A stretch of DNA of 64,000 nucleotides. Origin: an uncultured Polaribacter sp. (lineage in GTDB: Bacteria > Bacteroidota > Bacteroidia > Flavobacteriales > Flavobacteriaceae). The notes beneath the pieces were generated by a model. The model saw nothing but the letters and a program-made list of their open reading frames with translations, was not told the origin of the DNA and did no database searches. Positions 26,856-38,574 of this stretch are shown one piece after another (position 1 is the first letter of the stretch; the number at the start of each line of letters is the position of its first letter). A program made the translations under genes and the position numbers. The DNA is taken from NCBI GenBank assembly GCA_943788865.1, contig CALSRX010000002.1:310001-374000 (forward strand), given 5' to 3'.

Positions 26856-29339
26856 CTATTTCTTTTTAGTAGTTTTTTTTCTTGTTGTTTTTTTCTTCGG
26901 TGTTTTTGCTTCAATAATTTTTTCTACTTCGTCTAAAGTTAATTCAGTTGCATCGGTTGTTTTTGGCAATTCAATTTTTAATTTTCCTTTGATAATATTA
27001 AATCTACCCCAACGTGCTTTCTCAACTCTAATACCTGCTTCTTCCCAATTATGAATTAATTTATCTCTTTCTTTTTGCTTTTTATCTTCAATTAAAGTTT
27101 CTAAATCTTGTTGCGATAAATTATCAAAATCGTACTTTTTATTTACGTTGATAAAAATAGAATTCCATTTAATAAATGGCCCAAAACGTCCAACTCCTTT
27201 TTGAATTGGCTTTCCTTCATATTCACCAATTGGAGCGTCTGCTTTTTGTTTTGCAGCAATCAATTCAATTGCTCTTTCTAAATCAACTTCCATAGGGTTT
27301 TCACCTCGATCTAATGAAACATACATTGCTCCAAACTTAATATATGGACCAAATCTTCCATTTGAAACTACAACTTCTTCGGCTTCATAGGTGCCTAAAC
27401 TTTTAGGTAATAAAAATAAATCTAAAGCTTCTTTTAATGTTATTGTTCCTAAATTCTGATCTTTTTGCAAACTTGCAAACAACTTTTCATCATCATCTCT
27501 ATTACCAATTTGAGCCATGGCTCCAAATTTTCCTAAACGAACTAATACCGTTTTTCCTGTTTCTGGATGTGTCCCTAGAATACGTTCACCACTTTCTCTT
27601 TCTGCATTTTCAGACACAAAAGTTACTGTTGGATGAAATTCATTATAAAAACCTTTAATCATTTCAATCCAATCTTCAGCACCATCAGAAATATCATCAA
27701 ATGAAGATTCTACTTTTGCAGTAAAACCAAAATCTAAAATGTTAGAAAAATTTTCAACTAAAAAGTCGGTTACAATATTTCCGATATCTGTTGGTATTAA
27801 TTTTCCTTTATCTGATCCTGTTTTTTCTGTTAAAATAGTACTTGTAACTGTTCCAGATTTTAGTATAAATTGCTCATAATCTCTTTCTACACCTTCGGTT
27901 TCTCCTTTTTCAACATAACCTCTTCTTTGCACTGTAGAAATTGTTGGTGCATAAGTAGAAGGCCTTCCAATACCTAATTCTTCTAACTGCTTTACTAAAG
28001 AAGCTTCGGTAAATCGGTAAGGTGGACTTGTAAAACGTTCTGTTGCAGTAATAAACTCATAAGACAATGTTTCTCCAACAGTTAAATTAGGTAGCATTCC
28101 CGCCTGCTCTTCTTCATCGTTATCGATCCCTTCTAAATACACTTTTAAGAATCCTTCAAACTGAATCATTTCTCCGTTTGCAGTAAATATTTTATCGTTT
28201 TTAGAATTCTCTATTTTAACATTTGTGCGTTCTAATTTAGCATCACTCATCTGTGAAGCAATTGTTCTTTTCCAAATCAAATCATACAATCGGTCTTGAT
28301 CATACTCAACATTTATAGAATTGCACTGCATTTCTGTAGGTCTAATTGCCTCATGCGCTTCTTGTGCTCCCTTATTTTTTGTTTTAAAAACTCTAGGTTT
28401 ACTATATTCGATTCCGTAGCTTTTAGTAATTTCCTCTTTTGCTGCTTTTCTAGCATCATCAGATAAATTTAAGCTGTCTGTTCTCATATAGGTAATTAAA
28501 CCGGCCTCGTACAAACGTTGTGCAACTTGCATTGTTTTTGCTACCGGATACCCTAATTTTCTTGATGCTTCTTGTTGTAATGTCGAGGTTGTAAAAGGGG
28601 CTGCAGGAGATTTCTTTGCTGGTTTTTTTTGTAAATCTAAAATCTTAAAATCTGCCATAACAGATAATTTTAAAAACTGCTCAGCCTCTTCTCTAGTATC
28701 AAAACTTTTAGGAATTGACGCTTTAAATGTTTTTCCTTCTTCATTAGAAAATTCTGCAACAACTTTAAAACTTGCAGATGTTTTAAACTCCTGAATGCTA
28801 CGTTCTCTTTCTACAATTAAACGAACTGCTACAGATTGTACTCTTCCTGCAGACAAACCTCCTTTGACTTTTCTCCAAAGAATAGGAGATAACTCGTATC
28901 CAACCAATCGATCTAAGACTCTTCGTGCTTGTTGCGCATTAACCATATCATAGTTAATATCTCTTGGGTTTTCAACTGCTTTTAAGATGGCATTCTTTGT
29001 GATTTCATGAAAAACAATCCTTTTTGTGTTTTCATTCTTCAATTGTAATTGCTCTTTTAAGTGCCAAGCAATTGCCTCTCCTTCTCTATCTTCATCACTA
29101 GCTAGCCAAACAGTTTCTGCTTTTTTCGCTAATGCTTTCAGCTTTTTTACTACAGCTTTTTTATCATCTGAAACAATATACTCGGGCATAAAATCGCCTT
29201 CTACATTAATTCCTAATTCTTTGGATGGTAAATCTGCAATATGCCCAAAACTAGACTCTACTTGAAAATCTTTTCCAAGAAATTTTTCTATTGTTTTTGC
29301 TTTTGCAGGCGACTCAACTATTACTAAATTCTTTGCCAT
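26856..29339 (-). CDS. topA: DNA topoisomerase I (type IA)
   Basis: An 827-aa enzyme that relaxes negative supercoils by cutting one strand. It begins at once with the Toprim domain (NLVIVESPAKAKTIEKFLG; DEDREGEAIAWHL). The catalytic Tyr is in LYEAGLITYMRTDS (near residue 290). The C-terminal part carries two repeated 'GRFGPYIKF/GRFGPFIKW' DNA-binding modules in place of the zinc fingers of E. coli TopA, plus a Lys/Thr-rich tail. This layout is normal for Bacteroidota. It has its own promoter and is followed by the arginase-fold and gld genes. Confidence 0.97.
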   Translation of the reverse strand: MAKNLVIVESPAKAKTIEKFLGKDFQVESSFGHIADLPSKELGINVEGDFMPEYIVSDDKKAVVKKLKALAKKAETVWLASDEDREGEAIAWHLKEQLQLKNENTKRIVFHEITKNAILKAVENPRDINYDMVNAQQARRVLDRLVGYELSPILWRKVKGGLSAGRVQSVAVRLIVERERSIQEFKTSASFKVVAEFSNEEGKTFKASIPKSFDTREEAEQFLKLSVMADFKILDLQKKPAKKSPAAPFTTSTLQQEASRKLGYPVAKTMQVAQRLYEAGLITYMRTDSLNLSDDARKAAKEEITKSYGIEYSKPRVFKTKNKGAQEAHEAIRPTEMQCNSINVEYDQDRLYDLIWKRTIASQMSDAKLERTNVKIENSKNDKIFTANGEMIQFEGFLKVYLEGIDNDEEEQAGMLPNLTVGETLSYEFITATERFTSPPYRFTEASLVKQLEELGIGRPSTYAPTISTVQRRGYVEKGETEGVERDYEQFILKSGTVTSTILTEKTGSDKGKLIPTDIGNIVTDFLVENFSNILDFGFTAKVESSFDDISDGAEDWIEMIKGFYNEFHPTVTFVSENAERESGERILGTHPETGKTVLVRLGKFGAMAQIGNRDDDEKLFASLQKDQNLGTITLKEALDLFLLPKSLGTYEAEEVVVSNGRFGPYIKFGAMYVSLDRGENPMEVDLERAIELIAAKQKADAPIGEYEGKPIQKGVGRFGPFIKWNSIFINVNKKYDFDNLSQQDLETLIEDKKQKERDKLIHNWEEAGIRVEKARWGRFNIIKGKLKIELPKTTDATELTLDEVEKIIEAKTPKKKTTRKKTTKKK

Positions 29340-29394
29340 AAATCTTCTCGATTGAAATAATTACACCTTATATATAATAGGTGATTTTGGATTG

Positions 29395-29423
29395 CAAAAG
29401 TAGGAAGTTTTTTTTTATAACAA
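29395..29423 (-). promoter_or_regulatory. topA promoter
   Basis: On the minus strand TTTG (complement of 29420-29423), a 17-bp spacer and TACTTTTG (complement of 29395-29402) fit the Bacteroidetes promoter, 55 bp before the ATG. The plus strand has TATATTTG at 29510-29517 in front of miaB. Confidence 0.5.
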
Positions 29424-29509
29424 ATTTTACTATTCATTTTTAGCTTGTTTTAAGTAAAAATTGAACGATAATTTTCTGCCAATATGTCACTTTCTTTAGA
29501 AATTGGTCG

Positions 29510-29517
29510 TATATTTG
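29510..29517 (+). promoter_or_regulatory. -7 box of miaB
   Basis: TATATTTG fits TAnnTTTG and ends 16 bp before the miaB ATG. I see no convincing -33 element at the expected distance. Confidence 0.45.
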
Positions 29518-29533
29518 CCTTTCATTTTTGAAT

Positions 29534-30997
29534 ATGAACATGGAACAAATTGAAAAGGTTATTGATGAAAGTTTGCAAGGAAAAGCACTTGTAAAAGAAC
29601 ATAAATCTGAAAATACGAAGAAACTTTTTATAGAAAGCTATGGTTGTCAAATGAATATGAACGACAGTGAAATTGTAGCTTCAATACTTTCAGAACAAGG
29701 CTTTAACACAACTCAACATCTTGAAGAGGCAGATTTAGTTTTGGTAAATACCTGCTCTATTAGAGAAAAAGCTGAACTTACTGTTAGAAAGCGTTTACAG
29801 AAATACAATGCTGTAAAAAAAATCAACCCAAAAATGAAAGTTGGTGTTTTGGGATGTATGGCAGAACGGTTGAAAGAAAAATTTTTAGAAGAAGAAAAAA
29901 TTGTTGATTTAGTTGTTGGTCCAGATGCATACAGAGATTTGCCTAATTTATTAGAAGAAATTGAAGCTGGGAGAGATGCTGTTAATGTTATTTTATCTAA
30001 AGATGAAACTTATGGAGATGTTTCTCCTGTTCGATTTAATATCAACGGAGTTTCTGCTTTTGTATCGATTACAAGAGGTTGTGATAATATGTGTACATTT
30101 TGTGTGGTTCCGTTTACTCGAGGTAGAGAAAGAAGTCGTGATCCACAAAGTATTTTAGAAGAAATCCAATCCATGGTTGATCAAAATTACAAAGAAATCA
30201 CATTGCTTGGCCAAAATGTAGATAGTTATTTATGGTATGGTGGTGGATTGAAAAAAGATTTTAACAAGGCATCAGAAATGGCGCAAGCAACTGCTGTAGA
30301 TTTTGCACAATTGTTAGACATGGCTGCTACTCGTTTTCCAAAAACACGTTTTCGTTTTTCTACTTCTAATCCACAGGATATGAGTTTGGATGTAATTCAT
30401 GTGATGGCAAAACACAAAAATGTCTGTAAATATTTGCACTTACCTGTTCAAAGTGGAAGCACAATAATGCTTAAAGCAATGAACAGACAACACACCCGTG
30501 AAGAATACATGGAACTGATTGATAATATTCTGAAGAATTGTTCCAGAAATGTCTTTATCACAAGACATGATTATTGGTTTTTGTGGAGAAACTGAAGAAG
30601 ACCATCAAGATACTTTAGTTTGATGGAATATGTGAAGTATGATTTCGGGTTTATGTTTGCTTATTCTGAAAGACCTGGAACTTTAGCTGCTAAAAAAATG
30701 GAAGACGATGTACCTTTTGCTGTTAAAAAAAGAAGGTTAGCATGAAGTTATAGATTTACAACAGAGAACATAGTTTATTTAGAACCAAACAACATTTAGG
30801 GAAAACTGAAGAATTCTTAATTGAAGGAGACTTCTAAAAAAATCCGATATGCATTGGAAAGCAAGAAACACACAAAACACTGTAATTGTTTTTCCAAAAG
30901 GCACTATAAAGTAGGTGATTTTGTAAATGTAAAAGTAGAAGACTGTACTTCTGCCACCTTAATCGGAACCGCAGTTGGTTATTCAGATAATAATTAA
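29534..30997 (+). pseudogene. miaB: tRNA-2-methylthio-N6-dimethylallyladenosine synthase MiaB, frameshifted in its 3' third
   Basis: MiaB is a radical-SAM methylthiotransferase modifying A37 of tRNAs that read UNN codons. The first two thirds are intact: an UPF0004 domain with Cys ligands (SYGCQMN, NTCSIRE, GCMAER) and the radical-SAM motif RGCDNMCTFC near residue 190. The reading breaks near 30540. MiaB sequence then continues to the stop at 30995-30997 ([68 protein letters not shown]), spread over all three frames by about seven one-base indels. No other inactivating change is visible, so sequencing error is more likely than decay. The ATG at 29534 is chosen over a TTG two codons upstream. 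Confidence 0.88.
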
Positions 30998-31082
30998 ATA
31001 AAGCTACAAAGGCACAAAGTTACAGAACAACAAAGTTTAATTTAATTTCGAAAACTTTGCGCCTCTGAAACTAAAAAGAAAA
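30998..31082. repeat. CAAAGGCACAAAGTT / AACTTTGCGCCTCTG inverted repeat
   Basis: Between miaB and the regulator, ACAAAGGCACAAAGTTACAG is followed after about 25 bp by AAAACTTTGCGCCTCTGAAA. The arms are imperfect inverted copies (AAAGGCACAAAGTT against AGAGGCGCAAAGTT). Repeats of this AACTTTGyGCCTyTG form are scattered between genes in flavobacteria. Confidence 0.55.
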
Positions 31083-32305
31083 ATGGAAAACTTACAAGTA
31101 ATTAAACAACGTTTTGGAATTATTGGTAACGATGATATCCAACTCAACAGTGCTTTAGAAAAAGCAGTTCGAGTTGCTCCTACAGACATTTCTGTTCTTG
31201 TTACTGGAGAAAGTGGCGTTGGTAAAGAAAATATTCCTAAAATTATACATCAATTATCACATAGAAAACACGCAAAATATATTGCAGTAAATTGTGGTGC
31301 AATTCCTGAAGGAACTATTGACAGTGAATTATTTGGACACGAAAAAGGAGCTTTTACAGGAGCATCCGCAAGTAGAAAAGGATATTTTGAAGTTGCTGAT
31401 GGAGGAACAATTTTTTTAGATGAAGTTGGAGAATTACCCTTAACAACTCAAGTGACTGTTATTCGTGTTTTAGAAAATGGAGAATTTATTAAAGTGGGTT
31501 CATCTCAAGTACAAAAAACAAATGTTAGAATTGTTGCTGCAACAAATTTGAAAATGCAAGATGCCATTCAGAAAGGAAAATTTAGAGAAGATTTATACTA
31601 TAGATTAAGCACTATAGAAATTCCTTACCTCCCTTAAGAGATCGTAAAGAAGATATTCATTTATTGTTTCGAAAATTTGCTTCAGATTTTGCTCAAAAAT
31701 ACAGAATGCCAACATTCGATTGGATGAAAATGCATTAAATTATTAATCAATTATCGTTTCCCTGGAAACATTCGTCAGTTAAGAAATATTGCCGAACAAA
31801 TTTCTGTAGTGGAAGAAAACAGATTGATTACTGCCGAAAACTATTGCAATATCTTACCAAATAACCAAGGTAATTTACCTGCTGTAATTGGCGGAAATAC
31901 TGAAATATCGATTTTTCTAACGAACGAGATATTATGTATAAAATCTTGTTTGATATGCGAAATGACATCAACGATTTAAAAAAGTTGACCTTAGATTTAA
32001 TGAAAGAATGGCAGATTGATGAAGTACAAGAAGAAAACCATCAATTAATTGAAAAAATATACAAAGAGCAACATTCAAGCACAAATGTAGAAGTTTTCAA
32101 ATTCCACAAAATCCACACTCCAGAAACAAATTATGACTTTATTGAGACAATAGAAGAAGATGAATCTTTATCTTTACAAGACAAAGAAGTAGAGATGATT
32201 AAAAAATCTTTAGAAAAAAACAACAACAAACGAAAATTAGCCGCCAAAGAACTTGGCATTTCTGAACGTACCTTGTATCGAAAAATTAAACAATACGATT
32301 TGTAA
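31083..32305 (+). pseudogene. sigma-54-interacting AAA+ transcriptional regulator, frameshifted
   Basis: An NtrC-family AAA+ protein without an N-terminal receiver domain. Walker A is TGESGVGKE (near residue 45), the GAFTGA sigma-54 contact loop is intact in EKGAFTGASASRKG, and Walker B is GGTIFLDEVGELPL. The reading stops at 31637 at a one-base loss. The family sequence then resumes in other frames (PLRDRKEDIHLLFRKFA; NYRFPGNIRQLRNIAEQIS). It ends in an intact piece from about 31934 with a Fis-type helix-turn-helix (RKLAAKELGISERTLYRKIKQY). About four single-base deletions explain the breaks. Sequencing error is likely. It lies upstream of lptE, as I expect in flavobacteria; the target genes are unknown. 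Confidence 0.85.
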
Positions 32306-32320
32306 ACCTTGTACTTAAAG

Positions 32321-32827
32321 TTGAAAAAACTATTTTACATCGCTACTTTTTTATGTTATCTAGTACCTAATAACTTGCTTGCGGTGCTTATTCTTTTACA
32401 GGAGGAGATACCGGAAAGCAAAACCATTCAAATTGATTTTTTAGAAATCAATGCACCTTTAGTAGAGCCCTCTTTAAGTCAGCAATTTACACACGATTTT
32501 CAAGATTTATTTTTACGACAAACCAATTTAACTTGGTACAATCTCAATGGAGATTTACGTTTGAAGGAGAAATTACAGGCTACAGAGTTACATCCATGAG
32601 TGCTACTGCTCAGCAAACGGCAGCACAAAATAGATTAACGAGTCACCGTAAATGTTCGTTTTTACAAGTATTATAGAAAAAGATAGATTTTGAAAAAGCT
32701 TTTTCTTTTTATTCATGATTACTGCAAATCCTCAGTTACATTGGTGGTGTATTAGAAGCTGCTTTAGAAGAAATTTTAGAAAGAATTACATCAAGATATT
32801 TTTAATGCATCCGTTGCTAAATGGTAG
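32321..32827 (+). pseudogene. lptE: LPS-assembly lipoprotein LptE, frameshifted
   Basis: LptE is the outer-membrane lipoprotein that plugs LptD and helps insert lipopolysaccharide. The start is probably TTG at 32321 (KKLFYIATFLCYL), followed after a frame change by a lipobox region CGAYSFTGGDTG. Then come TIQIDFLEINAPLVEPSLSQ, FTHDFQDLFLRQTNLT and, in other frames, SMSATAQQTAAQNRL and EAALEE. The stop is TAG at 32825-32827, overlapping the ATG of the next gene. Several single-base indels break it. The ORF and context match LptE, but the start is uncertain. Confidence 0.75.
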
Positions 32828-33540
32828 ATATTATAACACAAAAAGCTTTACCGAAATATTAAAAAACCCGCAACAAGTTTACTTCTGAAGAAACAGCAGC
32901 ATTAAAAATGTTATTGATGAATATCCTTATTTTCAAGCTGCAAGAGCTGTTTATTTAAAAGGCTTAAAAGATCAAAGATAGTTTTAAATATAATAATGAA
33001 CTAAAAATAACGGCAGCATATACAACTGACAGAGCTGTTTTGTTCGATTTTATCACCTCTTCTGAGTTTGCTAAACCAGTAAAAACCTTAAATCCAAAGA
33101 AGTACATCAACGAAATAACTAAAAAAATAGTTTCAGAAGAGTTAATTGACATTAAAGAATGAGTTGACTATTGGAAAGCCATTTCTTTTTCAAAAACCGA
33201 AACACATTCTTTTAATGAATGGCTCCAACTTCTCAAAAGAGCATTACCGAAATACAGGTCAAAAAAGAAACCATAGACTAAAACGACTATTATTGATAGT
33301 TTCATCAAACAAAATCCAAAAATACCTAGTTTCAAGACAGAAAAGAAAGAAGTCTTCTTGGCAGAAAAACAAGACTCTTACGCTAATGACCGAAACATTG
33401 GCTAAAGTGTATTTAGAACAAAATAAATATGAAAATGCAATCAAAGCTTATAAATATTAAGTTTGAAATATCCAGAAAAAAGTGGTTTCTTTGCAGACCA
33501 AATTAAAAGAATTAGAATTTTACAAAAAAATAAATCATGA
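32821..33540 (+). pseudogene. TPR-like hypothetical protein between lptE and secG, frameshifted
   Basis: Reading across one-base indels gives a roughly 235-aa soluble protein starting at the ATG at 32821, which overlaps the lptE stop. Pieces that can be read are DEYPYFQAARAVYLKGLKDQ, ELKITAAYTTDRAVLFDFIT, then a Lys-rich middle. It ends in a TPR-like unit, LAKVYLEQNKYENAIKAYK and LKYPEKSGFFADQIKRIRIL. The stop TGA (33538-33540) overlaps the secG ATG. A tetratricopeptide-type protein in this place is usual in flavobacteria; the function is not known. Indels are probably sequencing errors. Confidence 0.7.
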
Positions 33541-33880
33541 GTCTATACACTTGTTTTTATGACTATTAATTGTAGCATGTGCACTAATCTTAATCGTTAT
33601 GGTACAAAACCCTAAAGGAGGAGGATTATCTTCTTCATTTGGTGGTGGTGGAGCACAATCTATGGGAGGTGTGCAAAACACGAATAACTTTTTAGATAGA
33701 ACTACTTGGACATTGGCAATTTCAATGTTTGCTTTGATTTTATTAGCAAACTTTTGCTATCCCTAGAGCTAGGCAACAACAAGTCCGCAGTTAGAAGAAT
33801 ACTTAGAACAATTAAGTACAACGCCGACGCAGAACACCGACACAACTCCAGTTACGACGAATGATAGTCTTAACAAATAG
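33537..33880 (+). pseudogene. secG: preprotein translocase subunit SecG, frameshifted
   Basis: SecG is the small SecYEG subunit with two membrane helices. It begins MSLYT and breaks within the first helix. It continues as CALILIVMVQNPKGGGLSSS, FGGGGAQSMGGVQNTNNFLD and RTTWTLAISMFALILLANF, the SecG signature with the glycine-rich loop between helices. The tail is PRARQQQ followed by a Thr/Asn-rich end and TAG at 33878-33880. Two or three one-base indels are needed. It overlaps the upstream gene by 4 bp and is followed by a terminator. Confidence 0.85.
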
Positions 33881-33897
33881 ATTTATAATAACTATAT

Positions 33898-33932
33898 AAA
33901 TGCCAACGTAAATGACACGTTGGCATTTTTTT
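33898..33932 (+). terminator. terminator between secG and groES
   Basis: AAATGCCAACG and CGTTGGCATTT pair perfectly around TAAATGACA and are followed by nine T. It ends the miaB-to-secG unit and separates groESL. Confidence 0.9.
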
Positions 33933-33967
33933 TTGCTACATTTTATAAAGAAACGACATAAGTAAAA

Positions 33968-33998
33968 TTGGCAGTTTTTTAGAATGGCATTATTTCTG
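33968..33998 (+). promoter_or_regulatory. groESL promoter candidate
   Basis: TTG at 33968-33970, a 20-bp spacer and TATTTCTG at 33991-33998 match the Bacteroidetes promoter with one mismatch in the -7 box. It lies 43 bp before the groES ATG. I found no CIRCE operator (TTAGCACTC-N9-GAGTGCTAA) here, so HrcA control is not supported. Confidence 0.45.
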
Positions 33999-34041
33999 AC
34001 ACTATTAGATACATAATAAATATAATCAATAAAAACATACA

Positions 34042-34318
34042 ATGGGATTAAACATTAAACCTTTAGCAGACAGAGTTCTTGTAGAACCATGCGCTGCAGA
34101 AACAACAACAGCTTCTGGATTAATCATTCCAGACAACTGCAAAAGAAAAACCTCAAAAAGGAACTGTTGTTGCTGTTGGTAATGGTACAATAGACGAGCC
34201 TTTGACTGTAAAAGTTGGTGATACTAGTCTTTATCGGTAAATATGCTGGAACAGATCTAAAATTAGAAGGTCTGATTACTTAATCATGAGAGAAAGCGAT
34301 ATTTTAGCAATCATCTAA
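34042..34318 (+). pseudogene. groES: co-chaperonin GroES, frameshifted
   Basis: GroES caps the GroEL folding chamber. The start [19 protein letters not shown] is intact, with the mobile-loop region [11 protein letters not shown]. After a one-base insertion near 34138 the protein continues as [43 protein letters not shown] and DYLIMRESDILAII, with stop TAA at 34316-34318. Three single-base indels restore a full-length protein of about 91 aa. GroES is essential and no second copy is seen here, so sequencing error is the likely cause. Confidence 0.9.
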
Positions 34319-34337
34319 ATAGCTTTCGCATGCTTAG

Positions 34338-36056
<1,719 letters not shown>

Positions 36057-36080
36057 TGGCAGCACGCTAAAGACAAATTT

Positions 36081-36111
36081 AAAAACCTCGAGAACTTCTC
36101 GAGGTTTTTTT
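36081..36111 (+). terminator. groEL terminator (CCTCGAGAA hairpin)
   Basis: CCTCGAGAA and TTCTCGAGG pair perfectly around one C and are followed by a T run, 30 bp after the groEL stop. A close relative with CTCGAGAA/TTCTCGAG ends the next gene at 38538-38567. Confidence 0.9.
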
Positions 36112-36159
36112 ATGGAATGATTTTTGTAAAAAATAGAATAAACTAACTACCTTTAAGTT

Positions 36160-38529
36160 ATGAGAAAAACAATTCACCTACTTATTTTTCTATCGATGTT
36201 GACTGCTTCTTGTTTTGGACAAGAAAAAGAATCGTTAGATTCTTTATATATCAATTATTTTAAACTAACTAGAGAGATCCCATACCTACACTTAAACAAA
36301 AGCACGTTTATTGAGGGAGAAGAAATTTGGTTTCAAGCCTATGTGTTAAATCAGAAGACAAAAAAACTAGATAAAAGCACCCGAAATTTATATTGTACTA
36401 TTTATGATGAAAAAGGTAATTTTAAACAATCAAAATTACTTTTTGTGAAAAATGGTATTGCTGATGGGAGTATTAAGATTGATTCAACTTTTACCAAAAA
36501 CACTTATTACATCAAAGCATCAACAAATTGGATGCGTAATTTTGAAGAAGACGAATCTTTTATCCAAAAAATACAAATTCTTGGGAGTAAAAAATCTTCA
36601 GAAAACACTATTGATTCAAATAGCAATTATGATTTACAATTATTACCAGAAGGTGGTCATTTAGTTGAATCTACAAACGCAGTTGTTGGGGTAATTATAA
36701 AAGACAAGAACAACAAAGGCTCAAAAATAAAATCTGGGGTTTTATTAGATGATAAAAACAACGTTTTAAAACAGATAAGCACCAATCAATTTGGCTTGGG
36801 AAAAGTGAATTTTTATTACAAACCAAATAGCAATTACAAGGTTAAAATTACAACACAAGACAATGTAGTTATTGTGAAAAATATTGAGCCTGCAAAAAAA
36901 ATTGGTCTTACTCTTAACGTTGTAAATCCAAATTCCACGATTATTAAATTGACAATGCAGACTAATAAAGAAACCTTGAAAAACGCTGCAAACAACAAGT
37001 ATCATATTTATATACACAACACCTCTTCTATCATTAAAAGTTCGTTTTCTTTAAAAGAGAACACCTTTTCTTACAACTCCTTTTTATCTGTTAAAAAATT
37101 ACAAAAAGGATTAAACATAATTACTGTTTTAAATGATAAAATGCAACCAATTCTAGAAAGGGTTTTTTTTAATAACCATAATAACTTGTATTCGAATATT
37201 ACATTTAAAACTATTTCCAAGTCTAGGGATTCCCTAACAATAATGCTAAATAAGGACAACATACAAAACCATTATTTAAGTGCTACTTTTTTGCCAGAAA
37301 GCACTAAAAGTTATTCTTTAGAAAACACGATGTATTCTAAATTTCTTTTAAAACCATATATAAAAGGGGATGTTGAAAACAGTTCGTATTATTTTAAAAA
37401 TACTAACAGAAAAAAACTAGCAGATTTAGATTTGTTGCTATTAACTCAAGGATGGAGCAAATACAATTGGTACAACATTTTTAATGCAACTCCAAAGCAG
37501 AGATTTGACTTTGAAGTTGCAATGTCTGTAGAAGGTATAGTAAACATGAATAATTTAGATAAAGATGCAAAAGTGGTTCTATTTTCCTCTAATAATGCTC
37601 TTCTATTAACTGCTCCTATAATTAACAACAAGTTTTCTTTTAACAATATTTATTTATCAGATTCTACCAACGTTAGTTTCTCTATCCAAGAAAAAAACAA
37701 GCTTAAAAAGCCTCAAATTTATGCTGATTTTTCACCAAAATTAAACACTAATAATATTGTTTTAAACAACTACAATAATTCCAACGCTCTCAACCTAAAT
37801 ATAAATGATTTTATAAAAGAAAGCATTCTTCTAGATGAAGTAGAAATAAAAGGAAAGTCAAAATTGAAATACAAACCAAGAAGATCAGGTTCTTATCAAA
37901 CTTTTAAAGTTTCAGACGGCTTAATTCCTAAAAGAACTAACATTCTTACTTTTTTAAGAACTCGTGGTTTTAACATAAGAGCAGATAATTCTCAAGGAGC
38001 TTCTATCTCTACAAATAGAGGTAGTAATAGAGGTCCAATTAGTATTTTAGATTTAGGCGGAGGAAACAATAATAATATTAGTACGCCAGGCATTACTGGA
38101 GATTTTGTTAAAGTATTTTTAGACAACACTCAGATTGTAAGTCAATATGAAAATGATTTATATATGATTAATCATTTAAATGTAGAAGATTTTGACGAAA
38201 TACATTATTCAAAATCTTTTGGTGGTGAAATCTATTTATTTACTAACCCTAATGGTAGATTTACCAATAAAAAAATGTTTTTAACAAATGCATTACCCCT
38301 TGGTTTTTCTAAATCGAAAGAATATTATCAACCAAAATACTATTCGACTTCTTCAGATATTTTTAAAAATTATGGAACCATTTTTTGGAAATCAAAAATC
38401 TTAATGGATAAGGATACCTATACTTTTAAAGTTCCTCATTTAAATCAAAAAAATATAAAAATTTATATTGAAGGCATTACGAGCGAGGGCTCAATAATTT
38501 TTGAAGAAAAAGTTATTCAATTAAAATAA
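36160..38529 (+). CDS. large secreted MG2/TonB-plug-like protein
   Basis: A 789-aa protein with a signal peptide (1-20, ending SCFGQ; the Cys does not make a clear lipobox). The N-terminal part (about 35-140) has the PYLHLNKSTFIEGEEIWFQA pattern seen in MG2-like macroglobulin domains of Bacteroidota. Several beta domains follow. The C-terminal third (about 565-720) looks like a TonB-receptor plug (LDEVEIKGKSK, VKVFLDNTQIV, FDEIHYSKSFGGEIYLF) without a receptor barrel. It may sit at the outer membrane or cell surface. Function is unknown. It lies between two similar terminators as a single gene. Confidence 0.65.
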   Translation: MRKTIHLLIFLSMLTASCFGQEKESLDSLYINYFKLTREIPYLHLNKSTFIEGEEIWFQAYVLNQKTKKLDKSTRNLYCTIYDEKGNFKQSKLLFVKNGIADGSIKIDSTFTKNTYYIKASTNWMRNFEEDESFIQKIQILGSKKSSENTIDSNSNYDLQLLPEGGHLVESTNAVVGVIIKDKNNKGSKIKSGVLLDDKNNVLKQISTNQFGLGKVNFYYKPNSNYKVKITTQDNVVIVKNIEPAKKIGLTLNVVNPNSTIIKLTMQTNKETLKNAANNKYHIYIHNTSSIIKSSFSLKENTFSYNSFLSVKKLQKGLNIITVLNDKMQPILERVFFNNHNNLYSNITFKTISKSRDSLTIMLNKDNIQNHYLSATFLPESTKSYSLENTMYSKFLLKPYIKGDVENSSYYFKNTNRKKLADLDLLLLTQGWSKYNWYNIFNATPKQRFDFEVAMSVEGIVNMNNLDKDAKVVLFSSNNALLLTAPIINNKFSFNNIYLSDSTNVSFSIQEKNKLKKPQIYADFSPKLNTNNIVLNNYNNSNALNLNINDFIKESILLDEVEIKGKSKLKYKPRRSGSYQTFKVSDGLIPKRTNILTFLRTRGFNIRADNSQGASISTNRGSNRGPISILDLGGGNNNNISTPGITGDFVKVFLDNTQIVSQYENDLYMINHLNVEDFDEIHYSKSFGGEIYLFTNPNGRFTNKKMFLTNALPLGFSKSKEYYQPKYYSTSSDIFKNYGTIFWKSKILMDKDTYTFKVPHLNQKNIKIYIEGITSEGSIIFEEKVIQLK

Positions 38530-38537
38530 GTAACATA

Positions 38538-38567
38538 AAAAAACTCGAGAATTTCTCGAGTTTTTTT
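38538..38567. terminator. terminator (CTCGAGAA hairpin)
   Basis: AAAAAACTCGAGAA and TTCTCGAGTTTTTTT form a hairpin with A and T runs on both sides. It can end both the large plus-strand gene and the minus-strand metal-binding lipoprotein gene. Confidence 0.85.
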
Positions 38568-38574
38568 ATGTCTT

